A stretch of 64,000 nucleotides of DNA. Origin: Pseudomonas sp. PDM15. GTDB lineage: Bacteria; Pseudomonadota; Gammaproteobacteria; Pseudomonadales; Pseudomonadaceae. The stretch is taken from positions 186,001 through 250,000 of the forward strand of contig NZ_JACVAA010000006.1 of assembly GCF_014851565.1 (NCBI RefSeq), read 5' to 3'. The position numbers and the translations under genes are program-made. Positions 33,427-41,852 of this stretch are shown here, piece after piece; the first letter of the stretch is position 1; every line of letters starts with the position of its first letter. The notes below the pieces were generated by a model, which saw nothing but the letters and a program-made list of their open reading frames with translations, did not search any database and had not been told where the DNA came from.

Positions 33427-34787
33427 GGCTGGGCTCCTTCTGCGGCTTTCTCGGGCAGGATGTGGGCGACCGACAGGCGCGACGGGCTGAAGTAGGTGCG
33501 TGCGGCCTTCTGGATATCGGCCGGGGTCACCGCTTCGAGGGCGGCGAGGTCTTTGTCCATCAAGGTCCATGACAGGCCGACGGTTTCCAGTTGGCCGATG
33601 GTGGTGGCCTGGCTGGTGATCGAATCGCGCTCGTAGACCAGGCCGGCGATCACCTGGGCGCGGACCCGGGCCAGCTCATCCGGGCTTGGTGGGGTGCGCT
33701 TGAGGTCGTCGAGCTGGGCCCACAGGCCGGCTTCGGTCTGCTCCAGCGTGACGCCCTTCTGCACGTTCGGCGTGGCGGAGAGCATGAACAGGCTGTCGCC
33801 GCGGGCGAAGGCGTCGTACCAGGCGGAGGCACCGGACACCAGTTCCTGGCCACGCTCCAGGCGCGATGGCAGACGGGCGCTGTAGCCGCCATCGAGCAGG
33901 GCGGAGAGCAGGCGCAGGGCATGCACCTCGCGCGCGTCGGCGCTGGTGGCGATGCCGGGCACGTTGAAGCCCATCAGCAGGCTCGGCAGCTGGGTCTTCA
34001 CGTGCAGCTTGATGCGTCGCTCGCCCGGTTCGGCCAGCTCCCGCGGGGCCTTGGCCGGCGGTACGTCACGACGCGGGATGGCGCCGAAGTAATGCTGGGC
34101 CAGGCCCTGCACCTCGTCGCGGGTCACATCGCCGACTACCACCAGAGTGGCGTTGTTCGGCGCGTACCAGGCCTGGTACCAGGCACGCAGCTCCTCGACG
34201 GTCATGCGATCGAGGTCGGCCATCCAGCCGATGGTGGGAGTGTGGTAGCCGCTGGCCGGGTAGGCCATGGCCTTGAAGCGCTCGTAGGCCAGCGAGGTGG
34301 GTTTGTCGTCGGTGCGCAGGCGGCGCTCTTCCTTGATCACCTCGATCTCGCGGGCGAACTCGTCGGCCGGCAGCTTGAGGCTGGCCAGGCGGTCGGCCTC
34401 AAGTTCGAAGGCCACGGCCAGGCGGTCGCGCGACAGCACCTGGTAGTAGGCGGTGTAGTCGTCGCTGGTGAAGGCGTTCTCCTCGGCGCCGAGGTCGCGC
34501 AGGATACGCGAGGCCTCGCCGGGGCCGAGCTTGCGGCTGCCCTTGAACATCATATGTTCGAGGGCATGGGACAGGCCGGTCTGGCCGGGCGTCTCGTAAC
34601 TGGAGCCGACCTTGTACCAGAGCTGGGAGACCACCACGGGGGCGCGGTGGTCCTCGCGGACGATGACCTTGAGGCCGTTGTCCAACTGGAATTCGTGGGT
34701 CGCTTGGGGTTCGGCGGCGATGGCCGCCAGGGGCATGCAGAACGCGCTGAGGAGCAAGCCGGCGCAGCGGCGGGCGAGTCGTGTCAT
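33423..34787 (-). CDS. M16 family zinc peptidase, active subunit
   Basis: ATG 34787 starts a signal peptide (MTRLARRCAGLLLSAFCMPLAAIAA); the open frame upstream would overlap ftsY's promoter region. The 454-residue protein has the inverted zinc motif HxxEH at H74-H78 (LSHALEHMMF) and a distal glutamate in EIEVIKEERR, as in insulinase/pitrilysin-like M16B enzymes. It should be a periplasmic peptidase acting on small or unfolded peptides, probably as a heterodimer with the following HxxEH-less protein. It is divergent from ftsY. Confidence 0.94.
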   Translation of the reverse strand: MTRLARRCAGLLLSAFCMPLAAIAAEPQATHEFQLDNGLKVIVREDHRAPVVVSQLWYKVGSSYETPGQTGLSHALEHMMFKGSRKLGPGEASRILRDLGAEENAFTSDDYTAYYQVLSRDRLAVAFELEADRLASLKLPADEFAREIEVIKEERRLRTDDKPTSLAYERFKAMAYPASGYHTPTIGWMADLDRMTVEELRAWYQAWYAPNNATLVVVGDVTRDEVQGLAQHYFGAIPRRDVPPAKAPRELAEPGERRIKLHVKTQLPSLLMGFNVPGIATSADAREVHALRLLSALLDGGYSARLPSRLERGQELVSGASAWYDAFARGDSLFMLSATPNVQKGVTLEQTEAGLWAQLDDLKRTPPSPDELARVRAQVIAGLVYERDSITSQATTIGQLETVGLSWTLMDKDLAALEAVTPADIQKAARTYFSPSRLSVAHILPEKAAEGAQP

Positions 34788-34914
34788 AGGGGCTCTTGAC
34801 CTGTCGGACGGCCCGGCCGATCGTACCGCCGGCGGGCGAAGAGGTGCTAGGATACCGCATCCTTTTCCGGGGCGGCGCGGCGATCCGTGCGGCTCCCCTG
34901 AGATCAAGCGACCC

Positions 34915-36342
34915 ATGTTTGGTTCCCAAGACGACAAGCCATCGCCGGAGCAACCCGGCGAGAAGAAATCCCTGTTTGGCTGGCTGCGCAAGAAGCCGGA
35001 AGCTCCGGGCGCTGCCGAGCAGCCTCAACCCGCGCCAGCGGCTGAGCTGAGCACTGCTCCGGTCGAGCCCGCGACTGCCGCAAACCCTGCACCGCTAGGC
35101 GAGACCAGCGCCGAGCCCATCGTGGTGGCGCCCGCCGCAGAGCCGGTTGTCGAACCCGTGCCCGAGCCTGTTGCTGCCGCACCTGAGCCGGTGCCCGCAC
35201 CGGTAGTCGTGCAGCCGCCGATCGAGCACCTGCCCGTGGTCGAGGCCGCGCCGCTGGCCGAAGAGCCCAAGCCAGCTTTCTCGCGCTTCCGCATCAATGC
35301 CGGCAGCGAAGTCACCCATCCGGTCCACGAAGCGCCCGTCGAACCCGCGCCGCAGCCAGAGCCGATTGCCGCGCCCGCCGTGGTCGAGCAGAGCAAGCCC
35401 GGCGACAACCAGGGCGGCTGGTTCGCCCGCCTCAAGCAGGGCCTGTCGAAGACCAGCGCCAGCCTGGGCGAGGGCATGGCCAGCCTGTTCCTCGGCAAGA
35501 AGGCCATCGACGACGACCTGCTCGACGAGCTGGAAACCCGCCTGCTGATGGCCGATGTTGGCGTCGAGGCCACCAGTACCATCATTGGCAGCCTGACCAA
35601 GCGCGTGGCGCGCAAGGAGCTGGCCGACAGCGGCGCGCTGTACAAGGCGCTGCAGGAAGAGCTGGGCGGCCTGCTCAAGCCGGTCGAGCAGCCACTGGTC
35701 ATTAATGCCGAGAAGCAGCCCTACGTGATCCTGGTGGTCGGCGTGAACGGCGTTGGCAAGACCACCACCATCGGCAAGCTGGCCAAGAAGCTGCAGGGCG
35801 AGGGCAAGAAGGTCATGCTCGCCGCCGGCGACACCTTCCGCGCCGCGGCCGTCGAGCAGCTGCAGGTGTGGGGCGAGCGCAACCAGATTGCGGTGATCGC
35901 CCAGCACACCGGCGCCGATTCCGCCTCGGTGATCTTCGATGCGGTGCAGGCCGCCAAGGCCCGTGGCGTCGACGTGCTGATCGCCGACACCGCCGGGCGT
36001 CTGCACACCAAGGACAACCTGATGGAGGAGCTGAAGAAGGTCCGTCGGGTCATTGGCAAGCTGGACGAGACCGCGCCCCACGAAGTGCTGCTGGTGCTGG
36101 ATGCCGGCACCGGGCAGAACGCGATCAACCAGACTAAGCAGTTCAACCAGGCCGTGGCCCTCACCGGGCTGGCGCTGACCAAGCTGGATGGCACTGCCAA
36201 GGGCGGGGTGATCTTCGCCCTGGCCAAGCAGTTCGGCCTGCCGATCCGCTATATAGGCGTCGGCGAGGGTATCGACGATCTGCGCACCTTCGTCGCCGCG
36301 GACTTCGTCCAGGCACTCTTTGCTGAGAAGGAAAAGGGATGA
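34915..36342 (+). CDS. ftsY: Signal recognition particle receptor FtsY
   Basis: The 475-residue protein is the SRP receptor that docks ribosome-SRP complexes at the inner membrane. ATG 34915 starts a basic, amphipathic segment (KKSLFGWLRKKPE) and a long acidic Pro/Ala/Glu-rich A domain (to about residue 160). The NG GTPase domain follows, with P-loop GVNGVGKTT (276-284), DTFRAAA, DTAGRLHTK (G3) and TKLDGTAKGG (G4). The stop overlaps the ftsE ATG by four bases, forming the ftsYEX operon seen in many gammaproteobacteria. Confidence 0.98.
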   Translation: MFGSQDDKPSPEQPGEKKSLFGWLRKKPEAPGAAEQPQPAPAAELSTAPVEPATAANPAPLGETSAEPIVVAPAAEPVVEPVPEPVAAAPEPVPAPVVVQPPIEHLPVVEAAPLAEEPKPAFSRFRINAGSEVTHPVHEAPVEPAPQPEPIAAPAVVEQSKPGDNQGGWFARLKQGLSKTSASLGEGMASLFLGKKAIDDDLLDELETRLLMADVGVEATSTIIGSLTKRVARKELADSGALYKALQEELGGLLKPVEQPLVINAEKQPYVILVVGVNGVGKTTTIGKLAKKLQGEGKKVMLAAGDTFRAAAVEQLQVWGERNQIAVIAQHTGADSASVIFDAVQAAKARGVDVLIADTAGRLHTKDNLMEELKKVRRVIGKLDETAPHEVLLVLDAGTGQNAINQTKQFNQAVALTGLALTKLDGTAKGGVIFALAKQFGLPIRYIGVGEGIDDLRTFVAADFVQALFAEKEKG

Positions 36343-37007
36343 TTCGATTCGAGCAGGTCGGCAAGCGGTATCCCAACGGCCATGTCGGGTTGCACGAACT
36401 GAGCTTTGGCGTGCGCCGCGGCGAGTTCCTCTTCGTCACCGGCCACTCCGGTGCGGGCAAGTCCACCCTGCTACGCCTGCTGCTGGCGATGGAGCGGCCG
36501 ACCACCGGCAAGCTGTTGCTGGCCGGCCAGGACCTGTCGCAGATCACCACCGCGCAGATTCCTTTCCTGCGTCGGCAGATCGGCGTGGTGTTCCAGAACC
36601 ACCAGCTGCTGTTCGATCGCACGGTGTTCGACAATGTCGCCCTGCCGCTGCAGATCCTCGGACTGTCCAAGCCGGACATCGCCAAGCGGGTCAGCGCGGC
36701 GCTGGAGCGCGTATCGCTGTCGGACAAGGTCGAGCAGTTCCCAGCGGACCTTTCCACCGGCCAGCAGCAGCGTGTCGGCATCGCCCGCGCCGTGGTCCAC
36801 CGTCCGGCCCTGCTGCTGGCGGACGAACCCACCGGTAACCTCGACCCGCGCCTGGCCGCCGAGATCATGGGTGTGTTCGAGGACATCAACCGCCTCGGTA
36901 CCACCGTGCTGATCGCCAGTCACGATCTGGCCCTGATCGCCCGCATGCGCCATCGCATGCTGACCCTGCAACGTGGCCGCCTGATCGGCGATGGGGAGGC
37001 CGGCTGA
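36339..37007 (+). CDS. ftsE: Cell division ATP-binding protein FtsE
   Basis: The 222-residue ABC ATPase has Walker A GHSGAGKST, a Q-loop in VFQNHQLLF, signature LSTGQQQR (LSGGQ-type), Walker B LLLADEPTGNLD and an H-loop in ASHD. With FtsX it forms the septal complex that controls peptidoglycan hydrolases during division rather than a transporter. Both junctions overlap by one to four bases (ATGA with ftsY, TGATG with ftsX), giving strong translational coupling. Confidence 0.98.
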   Translation: MIRFEQVGKRYPNGHVGLHELSFGVRRGEFLFVTGHSGAGKSTLLRLLLAMERPTTGKLLLAGQDLSQITTAQIPFLRRQIGVVFQNHQLLFDRTVFDNVALPLQILGLSKPDIAKRVSAALERVSLSDKVEQFPADLSTGQQQRVGIARAVVHRPALLLADEPTGNLDPRLAAEIMGVFEDINRLGTTVLIASHDLALIARMRHRMLTLQRGRLIGDGEAG

Positions 37008-38017
37008 TGAGCGACAAGCAACGCAATATCAAGGCTGCCGAGCGCGTCGGCGCCGTGCAGAGCAAGGCCGACAAGCCGATCAAGCAGGGCCCGGACTTCT
37101 CCACCTTGTTCGCCGCCTGGGTCGAGAGCCACCGCGCCAGCCTGATCGACAGCCTTGGCCGCCTGGTCGGCCAGCCGATCGGCAGCTTCTTCACCTGCCT
37201 GGTGATGGCCGTGGCGCTGTCGCTGCCCATGGGCCTGGCCCTGCTGCTGGACAACGTCGAGCGCCTCGGCGGCTCCTGGCAGCAGGCCGCGCAGATTTCC
37301 CTGTACCTCAAGCAGGAGGCCGGTGACGACGCCGGCCTGCAGCTGCGCGAGGAGATCGCCGCCATGGCCGACGTGGCCGAAGCCGAATTCATCGGCCGCG
37401 AGGCGGGCCTGGCCGCGTTCGAGGAGCAGTCCGGCCTCGGCCAGGCCCTACGCGAACTGCCGGACAATCCGCTGCCCGCGGTGGTGGTGGTGACTCCGGA
37501 CGAAATCGACAAGGCCGCGCTGGAAGCCCTGCGCCAGCGCCTGGCCGAGCTGCCCGGCGTCGACCAGGCGCAGCTCGACCTGCAGTGGGTGGAGCGCCTG
37601 ACTGCCATCCTCGGCCTGGGTGACCGTTTCGTCTTCGGTCTGACCCTACTGTTGGTGATGGCGCTGCTGCTGGTGATCGGCAACACCATCCGTCTGCACA
37701 TCGAGAACCGACGCAGCGAGATCGAGGTGATCAAGCTGGTTGGTGGCACCGACGGCTATGTGCGTCGCCCCTTCCTCTATATGGGGGCGCTGTATGGCCT
37801 GGGTGCCGGCCTGTTGGCCTGGGGTCTGCTGGCCTTCGGCCTGGACTGGCTGAACGAAGCGGTAGTGCGCCTGGCGGGGCTCTACGGCAGCGACTTCGCC
37901 CTGGGCGGGGTGCCGGCCGCCGATGGTCTGTCACTACTGTTGGGCGCGGTTTTCCTCGGCTATATTGGCGCCTGGCTGGCGGTGGCCCGCCATTTGAGCG
38001 AGCTCGCACCACGTTAG
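37007..38017 (+). CDS. ftsX: Cell division protein FtsX
   Basis: The 336-residue protein has a charged cytoplasmic N-terminus, a first membrane helix near residues 60-85, a large periplasmic loop (the part that contacts hydrolase activators) and three further helices in the C-terminal half (about 205-230, 255-280 and 305-330). This is the FtsX topology. The start overlaps the ftsE stop by one base. Its substrate of control is the cell-wall amidase or endopeptidase system at the septum. Confidence 0.97.
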   Translation: MSDKQRNIKAAERVGAVQSKADKPIKQGPDFSTLFAAWVESHRASLIDSLGRLVGQPIGSFFTCLVMAVALSLPMGLALLLDNVERLGGSWQQAAQISLYLKQEAGDDAGLQLREEIAAMADVAEAEFIGREAGLAAFEEQSGLGQALRELPDNPLPAVVVVTPDEIDKAALEALRQRLAELPGVDQAQLDLQWVERLTAILGLGDRFVFGLTLLLVMALLLVIGNTIRLHIENRRSEIEVIKLVGGTDGYVRRPFLYMGALYGLGAGLLAWGLLAFGLDWLNEAVVRLAGLYGSDFALGGVPAADGLSLLLGAVFLGYIGAWLAVARHLSELAPR

Positions 38018-38057
38018 CAATTCATTGATTTCGATCATTTTCTGAGCAACTGTAAGG

Positions 38058-38085
38058 GAACTTTTCCACGGGTTCCCAGCTCAGA
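38058..38085 (+). promoter_or_regulatory. AlgU/RpoE-type promoter upstream of rpoH
   Basis: GAACTT (38058-38063) and TCAGA (38081-38085) are separated by 17 bases, fitting the extracytoplasmic-stress sigma factor consensus (GAACTT-N16/17-TCtgA). The rpoH ATG is at 38133. An AlgU-dependent rpoH promoter is known in P. aeruginosa, which supports the reading. Other promoters in this 115-bp gap cannot be excluded. Confidence 0.5.
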
Positions 38086-38132
38086 AAGGGCAGTGCTAGA
38101 CTGCTCCCCGCTTTGTAATACCGGAGGTTTTA

Positions 38133-38987
38133 ATGACCACTTCCCTGCAACCTGTTCATGCTCTGGTCCCAGGCGCCAACCTGGAGGCTTATGTGCATGC
38201 GGTGAACAGCATTCCGCTGTTGACCCCAGAGCAGGAGCGCGAGCTGGCCGAGAGTCTCTACTACGAGCAAGACCTGGAAGCCGCGCGCCAGATGGTTCTG
38301 GCCCACCTGCGCTTCGTCGTGCACATCGCCCGCAGCTATGCCGGCTATGGCCTGTCCCAGGCCGACCTGATCCAGGAAGGCAATGTCGGCCTGATGAAGG
38401 CGGTCAAGCGCTTCAACCCGGAAATGGGTGTGCGCCTGGTGTCCTTCGCCGTGCACTGGGTCAAGGCCGAGATCCACGAGTTCGTTCTGCGCAACTGGCG
38501 CATCGTCAAGGTCGCCACCACCAAGGCCCAGCGCAAGCTGTTCTTCAACCTGCGCAGCCAGAAGAAGCGTCTGGCCTGGCTGAGCAACGACGAAGTGCAT
38601 GCGGTGGCCGAGAGCCTGGGCGTGGAGCCGCGCGAAGTGCGCGAGATGGAGAGCCGCCTATCCGGACAGGACATGGCCTTCGACCCGGCCGCGGAAGACG
38701 ACGACGAGAGCGCGTTCAAGTCGCCGGCCAACTACCTGGAAGACCATCGCTACGACCCGGCCATGCAGCTCGAGGATGCCGACTGGAGCGACAGTTCCAG
38801 CGCCAGCCTGCACGAGGCGCTGGAAGGCCTGGATGAGCGCAGCCGCGACATTCTCTACCAGCGCTGGCTGGCCGAGGAGAAGGCGACCCTGCATGACCTG
38901 GCCGCCAAGTACAACGTCTCCGCCGAGCGTATTCGCCAGCTGGAGAAGAACGCCATGAACAAGCTGAAAGGCTCGATCCAGGCGTAA
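38133..38987 (+). CDS. rpoH: Heat-shock sigma factor RpoH (sigma-32)
   Basis: The 284-residue sigma factor directs RNA polymerase to heat-shock genes. Region 2 (DLIQEGNVGLMKAVKRFNPEMGVRLVSFAVHWVKAEI) and region 4 (ERIRQLEKNAMNKLKGSI) are complete, and the diagnostic RpoH box QRKLFFNLR lies between them. A strong Shine-Dalgarno (GGAGG) precedes the ATG. It follows ftsYEX with its own promoter region and ends in a good intrinsic terminator. Confidence 0.98.
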   Translation: MTTSLQPVHALVPGANLEAYVHAVNSIPLLTPEQERELAESLYYEQDLEAARQMVLAHLRFVVHIARSYAGYGLSQADLIQEGNVGLMKAVKRFNPEMGVRLVSFAVHWVKAEIHEFVLRNWRIVKVATTKAQRKLFFNLRSQKKRLAWLSNDEVHAVAESLGVEPREVREMESRLSGQDMAFDPAAEDDDESAFKSPANYLEDHRYDPAMQLEDADWSDSSSASLHEALEGLDERSRDILYQRWLAEEKATLHDLAAKYNVSAERIRQLEKNAMNKLKGSIQA

Positions 38988-39001
38988 GCAGCACCACCTC
39001 G

Positions 39002-39029
39002 AAAAGCCGCACCCAGGTGCGGCTTTTTT
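39002..39029 (+). terminator. Intrinsic terminator of rpoH
   Basis: Arms AAAAGCCGCACC (39002-39013) and GGTGCGGCTTTT (39016-39027) form a 12-bp stem followed by a T run to 39029. It lies 14 bases after the rpoH stop. Confidence 0.9.
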
Positions 39030-39046
39030 CTGCCCGGAGCATTGTC

Positions 39047-39649
39047 ATGAAGCGTCGTCCGCCCGCCCTGCTGTTCACCGTCGTGGCCCTGGCCAGCTGC
39101 CTGCTCGGCTACTGGTGGCTGGTGCCGCGCGAGGAAAAGGCGGAGCCGCTGCCCTGGCTCGGCGAGTGGCAGGCCGAGGTGCTGCAGCCGCTGGCCGAGG
39201 ATAGCCTGACCCTGGGCCAGCTCGATGACCGCCTGCCCAAGGCCGAGCTGTGGCTGCAGCCGCGCCTGGATGGCCCGCGCCTGCTGCTGCGCGACGCGCA
39301 GGGCCTGGAGTCGGGTGCCTGGGTGCTGGAGGCGGAGTTGGCGCTCACCGCCGCCCAGCGCGACAGCCTGGCTACCGCCAGCGGCGTGAAACCCAACGAT
39401 GCGGAGCAGCCGCAGTCGGCGCAGATGCAGGAGCAGCTGGCCGGGCAACGCATCGAGGCGCTCAACCTGCAGCCGCAGCAGGTCATATCCGCTGCCACGC
39501 TCAGCGCCAGCCTGGGTGCGCCACGTCTGCGCCTGCAGCTGCCGGAGGGCGAGGCCTGGATCTATCCGCAGCTGGGCCTGACCGCCCACCTCAAGGAGGA
39601 ACGCCTGCAGCTGCTGCGCGTGGTGCCGCGCCGCCTGCTCAGCCATTGA
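39047..39649 (+). CDS. Hypothetical envelope protein
   Basis: The 200-residue protein starts with a short basic N-terminus and one hydrophobic stretch (ALLFTVVALASCLLGYWWLV). LASC with C18 resembles a lipobox, so a lipoprotein or a single-helix anchor are both possible. The rest is Leu/Gln/Glu-rich and predicted soluble. I recognise no family. It lies between the rpoH terminator and the lysoplasmalogenase gene on the same strand, only 17 bases after the terminator stem, so its promoter would have to lie very close to or within rpoH's end. Confidence 0.6.
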   Translation: MKRRPPALLFTVVALASCLLGYWWLVPREEKAEPLPWLGEWQAEVLQPLAEDSLTLGQLDDRLPKAELWLQPRLDGPRLLLRDAQGLESGAWVLEAELALTAAQRDSLATASGVKPNDAEQPQSAQMQEQLAGQRIEALNLQPQQVISAATLSASLGAPRLRLQLPEGEAWIYPQLGLTAHLKEERLQLLRVVPRRLLSH

Positions 39650-39740
39650 CGCCTGCGGCCGGCGCTTCTGGCGCTTGGGGTTTTGGCGGGAGCGGGGTTT
39701 GCCGGCAGGATCGGGACTCGTCTCGAACAGGGAGTCTCAT

Positions 39741-40433
39741 ATGACCGCCTTCCAGCGCCGTTGCTTTATCGCCGCCCTCGGTCTGGGCCTGCTCTACCTG
39801 CTGCTGTTGCCGCTCAAACCCTATCCGCTGGGCTGGCTGCTCAAGCCGCTGCCCATGCTGCTGTTCGCCGTGCTGGCCTGGCGGACATTCCCCGGTGCGG
39901 TCGGACGCTGGCTGGCGCTGGGCTACGGCGCGGCGGCGGCCGGGGATTTCTTCCTCGATTTCGGTGATCGCGACGGCCTGTTCATCCAGGCGCTGCTGGC
40001 CTTCCTGGTCAACCAGCTGGCCTTCATTGTGGCCTTCGGCCTGCTCGGGCGTGGCCAGCCATGGCGTTGGTGGCGCTCGGTGCCGGTCGTGCTGTATGCG
40101 GCAGCGATGTCGGCCTGGATGCTGCCGGCGGCCGGTGCCCTGCAGGTTCCGGTGGCGATCTACCTGAGCTGTCTGCTGGCCATGGCGATCCTGGCGGGGC
40201 GCGTCGAGGTCAGACCGGGGCCGCTGTGGCTGGGCGCGATGCTGTTCGTGGTGGCGGATTCGCTGATCGGGGTGAACAAGTTCGTCCAGCCCTTCCCCCA
40301 TGCGGTGCTGGTGATCGTGACCTGCTACTTCAGCGGTCAGGCCCTGATCGCCTGGGGCTTGTTGCGGCTCAGAGCTTCGGCAACCACTGCGGCCACCACT
40401 GCGCCGGCGACAGAGGCGCGGACAGCTGGTTGA
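39741..40433 (+). CDS. Lysoplasmalogenase-type (YhhN) membrane protein
   Basis: ATG 39741, preceded by a GGAG, gives 230 residues with about eight short membrane helices. YhhN/TMEM86 family markers are the acidic motifs GDFFLDFGDRDGLFIQ (residues about 71-86) and VADSLIGVNKF (about 172-182). Mammalian relatives hydrolyse the vinyl-ether bond of lysoplasmalogen; the bacterial substrate is uncertain. The last 65 bases overlap the 3' end of mtgA on the other strand, encoding a low-complexity Ala/Thr tail. Confidence 0.85.
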   Translation: MTAFQRRCFIAALGLGLLYLLLLPLKPYPLGWLLKPLPMLLFAVLAWRTFPGAVGRWLALGYGAAAAGDFFLDFGDRDGLFIQALLAFLVNQLAFIVAFGLLGRGQPWRWWRSVPVVLYAAAMSAWMLPAAGALQVPVAIYLSCLLAMAILAGRVEVRPGPLWLGAMLFVVADSLIGVNKFVQPFPHAVLVIVTCYFSGQALIAWGLLRLRASATTAATTAPATEARTAG

Positions 40434-41112
40434 GGTAGTGGCTGCCGCCGAGCTGGTAGCTCTGCCGGCGGATCCAGCTGGCCCGGCGCTGCACATGCGG
40501 TCCCGGGCGGCCGGCGTTCCAGGCCCGTGGATTGGGCAGCACGGCGGCCAGCAGGCAGGCCTGCTGGCGTGACAGGTAGGGCGCGCCGACCCTGAAGTGG
40601 TGGCGTGCGGCCGCTTCGGCGCCGAACACGCCATCGCTCCATTCCACGCTGTTGAGGTACACCTCGAGGATGCGCTGCTTCGGCCAGAGCAGCTCGATCA
40701 GGCCGGTGAACCAGGCTTCCAGGGCCTTGCGCGGCCAGCTGCGGCCGGACCAGAGGAAGAGGTTCTTGGCCACCTGTTGGCTGATGGTGCTGGCGCCGCG
40801 CAGGTTGCCGCCATCGGCGTTGTGCTGCAGGGCCTGGCGGATGGCCGCGACGTCGAAGCCCCAGTGCTCGGCGAACTTCTGGTCCTCGGCAGCGATCACC
40901 GCGACCTTCAGGTCGTCCGGCAGCTCGCGCCAGGGCCGCCAGGTGCGCTGCAGGTCGATGGGTTCGCCGTCGACCCAGGACTGGATCTTGCGCTCGGCCA
41001 TCAGCGCCGTGCCGGGCGGGTCGATCCAGCGCAAGGCCAGCACCACCAGCGCCGAGACGGCGGCGAACCACAGCAGCAATTTGGTCAGGCGGCGGAACAG
41101 GTTGCGCAGCAT
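40369..41112 (-). CDS. mtgA: Monofunctional peptidoglycan glycosyltransferase
   Basis: ATG 41112 (MLRNLFRRLTK) gives 247 residues with one N-terminal membrane helix (LLLWFAAVSALVVLAL). The GT51 domain has catalytic E76 in AAEDQKFAEHWGFD, then GASTISQQVAKNLFL and the RKALEAWFTGLIELLWPKQRILEVYLNSVEWSDG block. No transpeptidase domain follows, so it polymerises lipid II only. It is convergent with the YhhN gene, whose last 65 bases it overlaps. Confidence 0.97.
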   Translation of the reverse strand: MLRNLFRRLTKLLLWFAAVSALVVLALRWIDPPGTALMAERKIQSWVDGEPIDLQRTWRPWRELPDDLKVAVIAAEDQKFAEHWGFDVAAIRQALQHNADGGNLRGASTISQQVAKNLFLWSGRSWPRKALEAWFTGLIELLWPKQRILEVYLNSVEWSDGVFGAEAAARHHFRVGAPYLSRQQACLLAAVLPNPRAWNAGRPGPHVQRRASWIRRQSYQLGGSHYLNQLSAPLSPAQWWPQWLPKL

Positions 41113-41177
41113 GGCTTGGCCCGGTCTGAGGGAGCGGCCATTATAGCGGCCGCATCGAGCCTGTCCGGGAGTCAATC

Positions 41178-41555
41178 ATGTTACGAGTCTTTCTGCTGCT
41201 GGCGGCTCTAGCCGGCTTCACCGGCGTGGCACTGGGCGCCTTTGCCGCCCACGGGCTCAAGGGCCAGCTGAGCGCGGAGTACCTGGCGGTATTTCAGACC
41301 GGCGTGCATTACCAGTTGGTGCATGCCCTGGCGCTGTTCGGCGTGGCGCTGCTCGCCGAGCGCCTGCCGGGGCGTCTGCTGACCGCCGCCGGCAACCTTT
41401 TCGCCGTCGGCATCCTGCTGTTCTCCGGCAGCCTGTATGCCCTGACCCTGAGCGGCCTGGGCAAGCTCGGCATGATCACCCCGCTGGGTGGCCTGTGCTT
41501 CCTCGCCGGCTGGCTGTGCCTGGGCCTAGTGGCCTGGCGTGCCGTGCGGGCCTGA
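41178..41555 (+). CDS. DUF423 (YgdD) family membrane protein
   Basis: The 125-residue protein has four hydrophobic helices and the DUF423 signature GVALGAFAAHGLKGQLS near the N-terminus with HYQLVHALAL in the second helix. It is a small inner-membrane protein of unknown function found in most proteobacteria. It is divergent from mtgA over a 65-bp gap and ends just upstream of the thiS promoter. Confidence 0.92.
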   Translation: MLRVFLLLAALAGFTGVALGAFAAHGLKGQLSAEYLAVFQTGVHYQLVHALALFGVALLAERLPGRLLTAAGNLFAVGILLFSGSLYALTLSGLGKLGMITPLGGLCFLAGWLCLGLVAWRAVRA

Positions 41556-41574
41556 CAGATGGCACGCGCGTACC

Positions 41575-41603
41575 TTGGTCGATCCGGTCGATCGGGCTAG
41601 AAT
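41575..41603 (+). promoter_or_regulatory. Sigma-70 promoter of thiS-thiG-trmB
   Basis: TTGGTC (41575-41580) and TAGAAT (41598-41603) are separated by 17 bases, 32 bp upstream of the thiS ATG. Four of six -35 and five of six -10 bases match consensus. I see no TPP riboswitch in the short leader. Confidence 0.6.
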
Positions 41604-41634
41604 GCCGACCCTTTCATGATCTGACCGCCCAGCC

Positions 41635-41835
41635 ATGCATATCCAGTTGAACGGCCAACCCTTCGAGCTGCCCGACGGCGCCAGCGTCGCCGACCTGCTC
41701 GCGCGCCTGGATGCGACCGGCAAGCGGGTGGCGGTCGAACTCAATCTGGACATAGTGCCGCGCAGCCAGCACGGCGCCACCATCCTGCACGACGGCGACC
41801 AGCTGGAAGTCGTCCACGCCATCGGCGGCGGCTAG
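41635..41835 (+). CDS. thiS: Thiamine biosynthesis sulfur carrier ThiS
   Basis: The 66-residue ubiquitin-like protein ends in the required Gly-Gly (HAIGGG) that is adenylated and thiocarboxylated to carry sulfur to the thiazole ring. The internal VELNLDIVPRSQH and DGDQLEVV segments are typical. It lies 17 bp before thiG on the same strand. Confidence 0.96.
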   Translation: MHIQLNGQPFELPDGASVADLLARLDATGKRVAVELNLDIVPRSQHGATILHDGDQLEVVHAIGGG

Positions 41836-41852
41836 TCGCCCGAGGAACTGCC

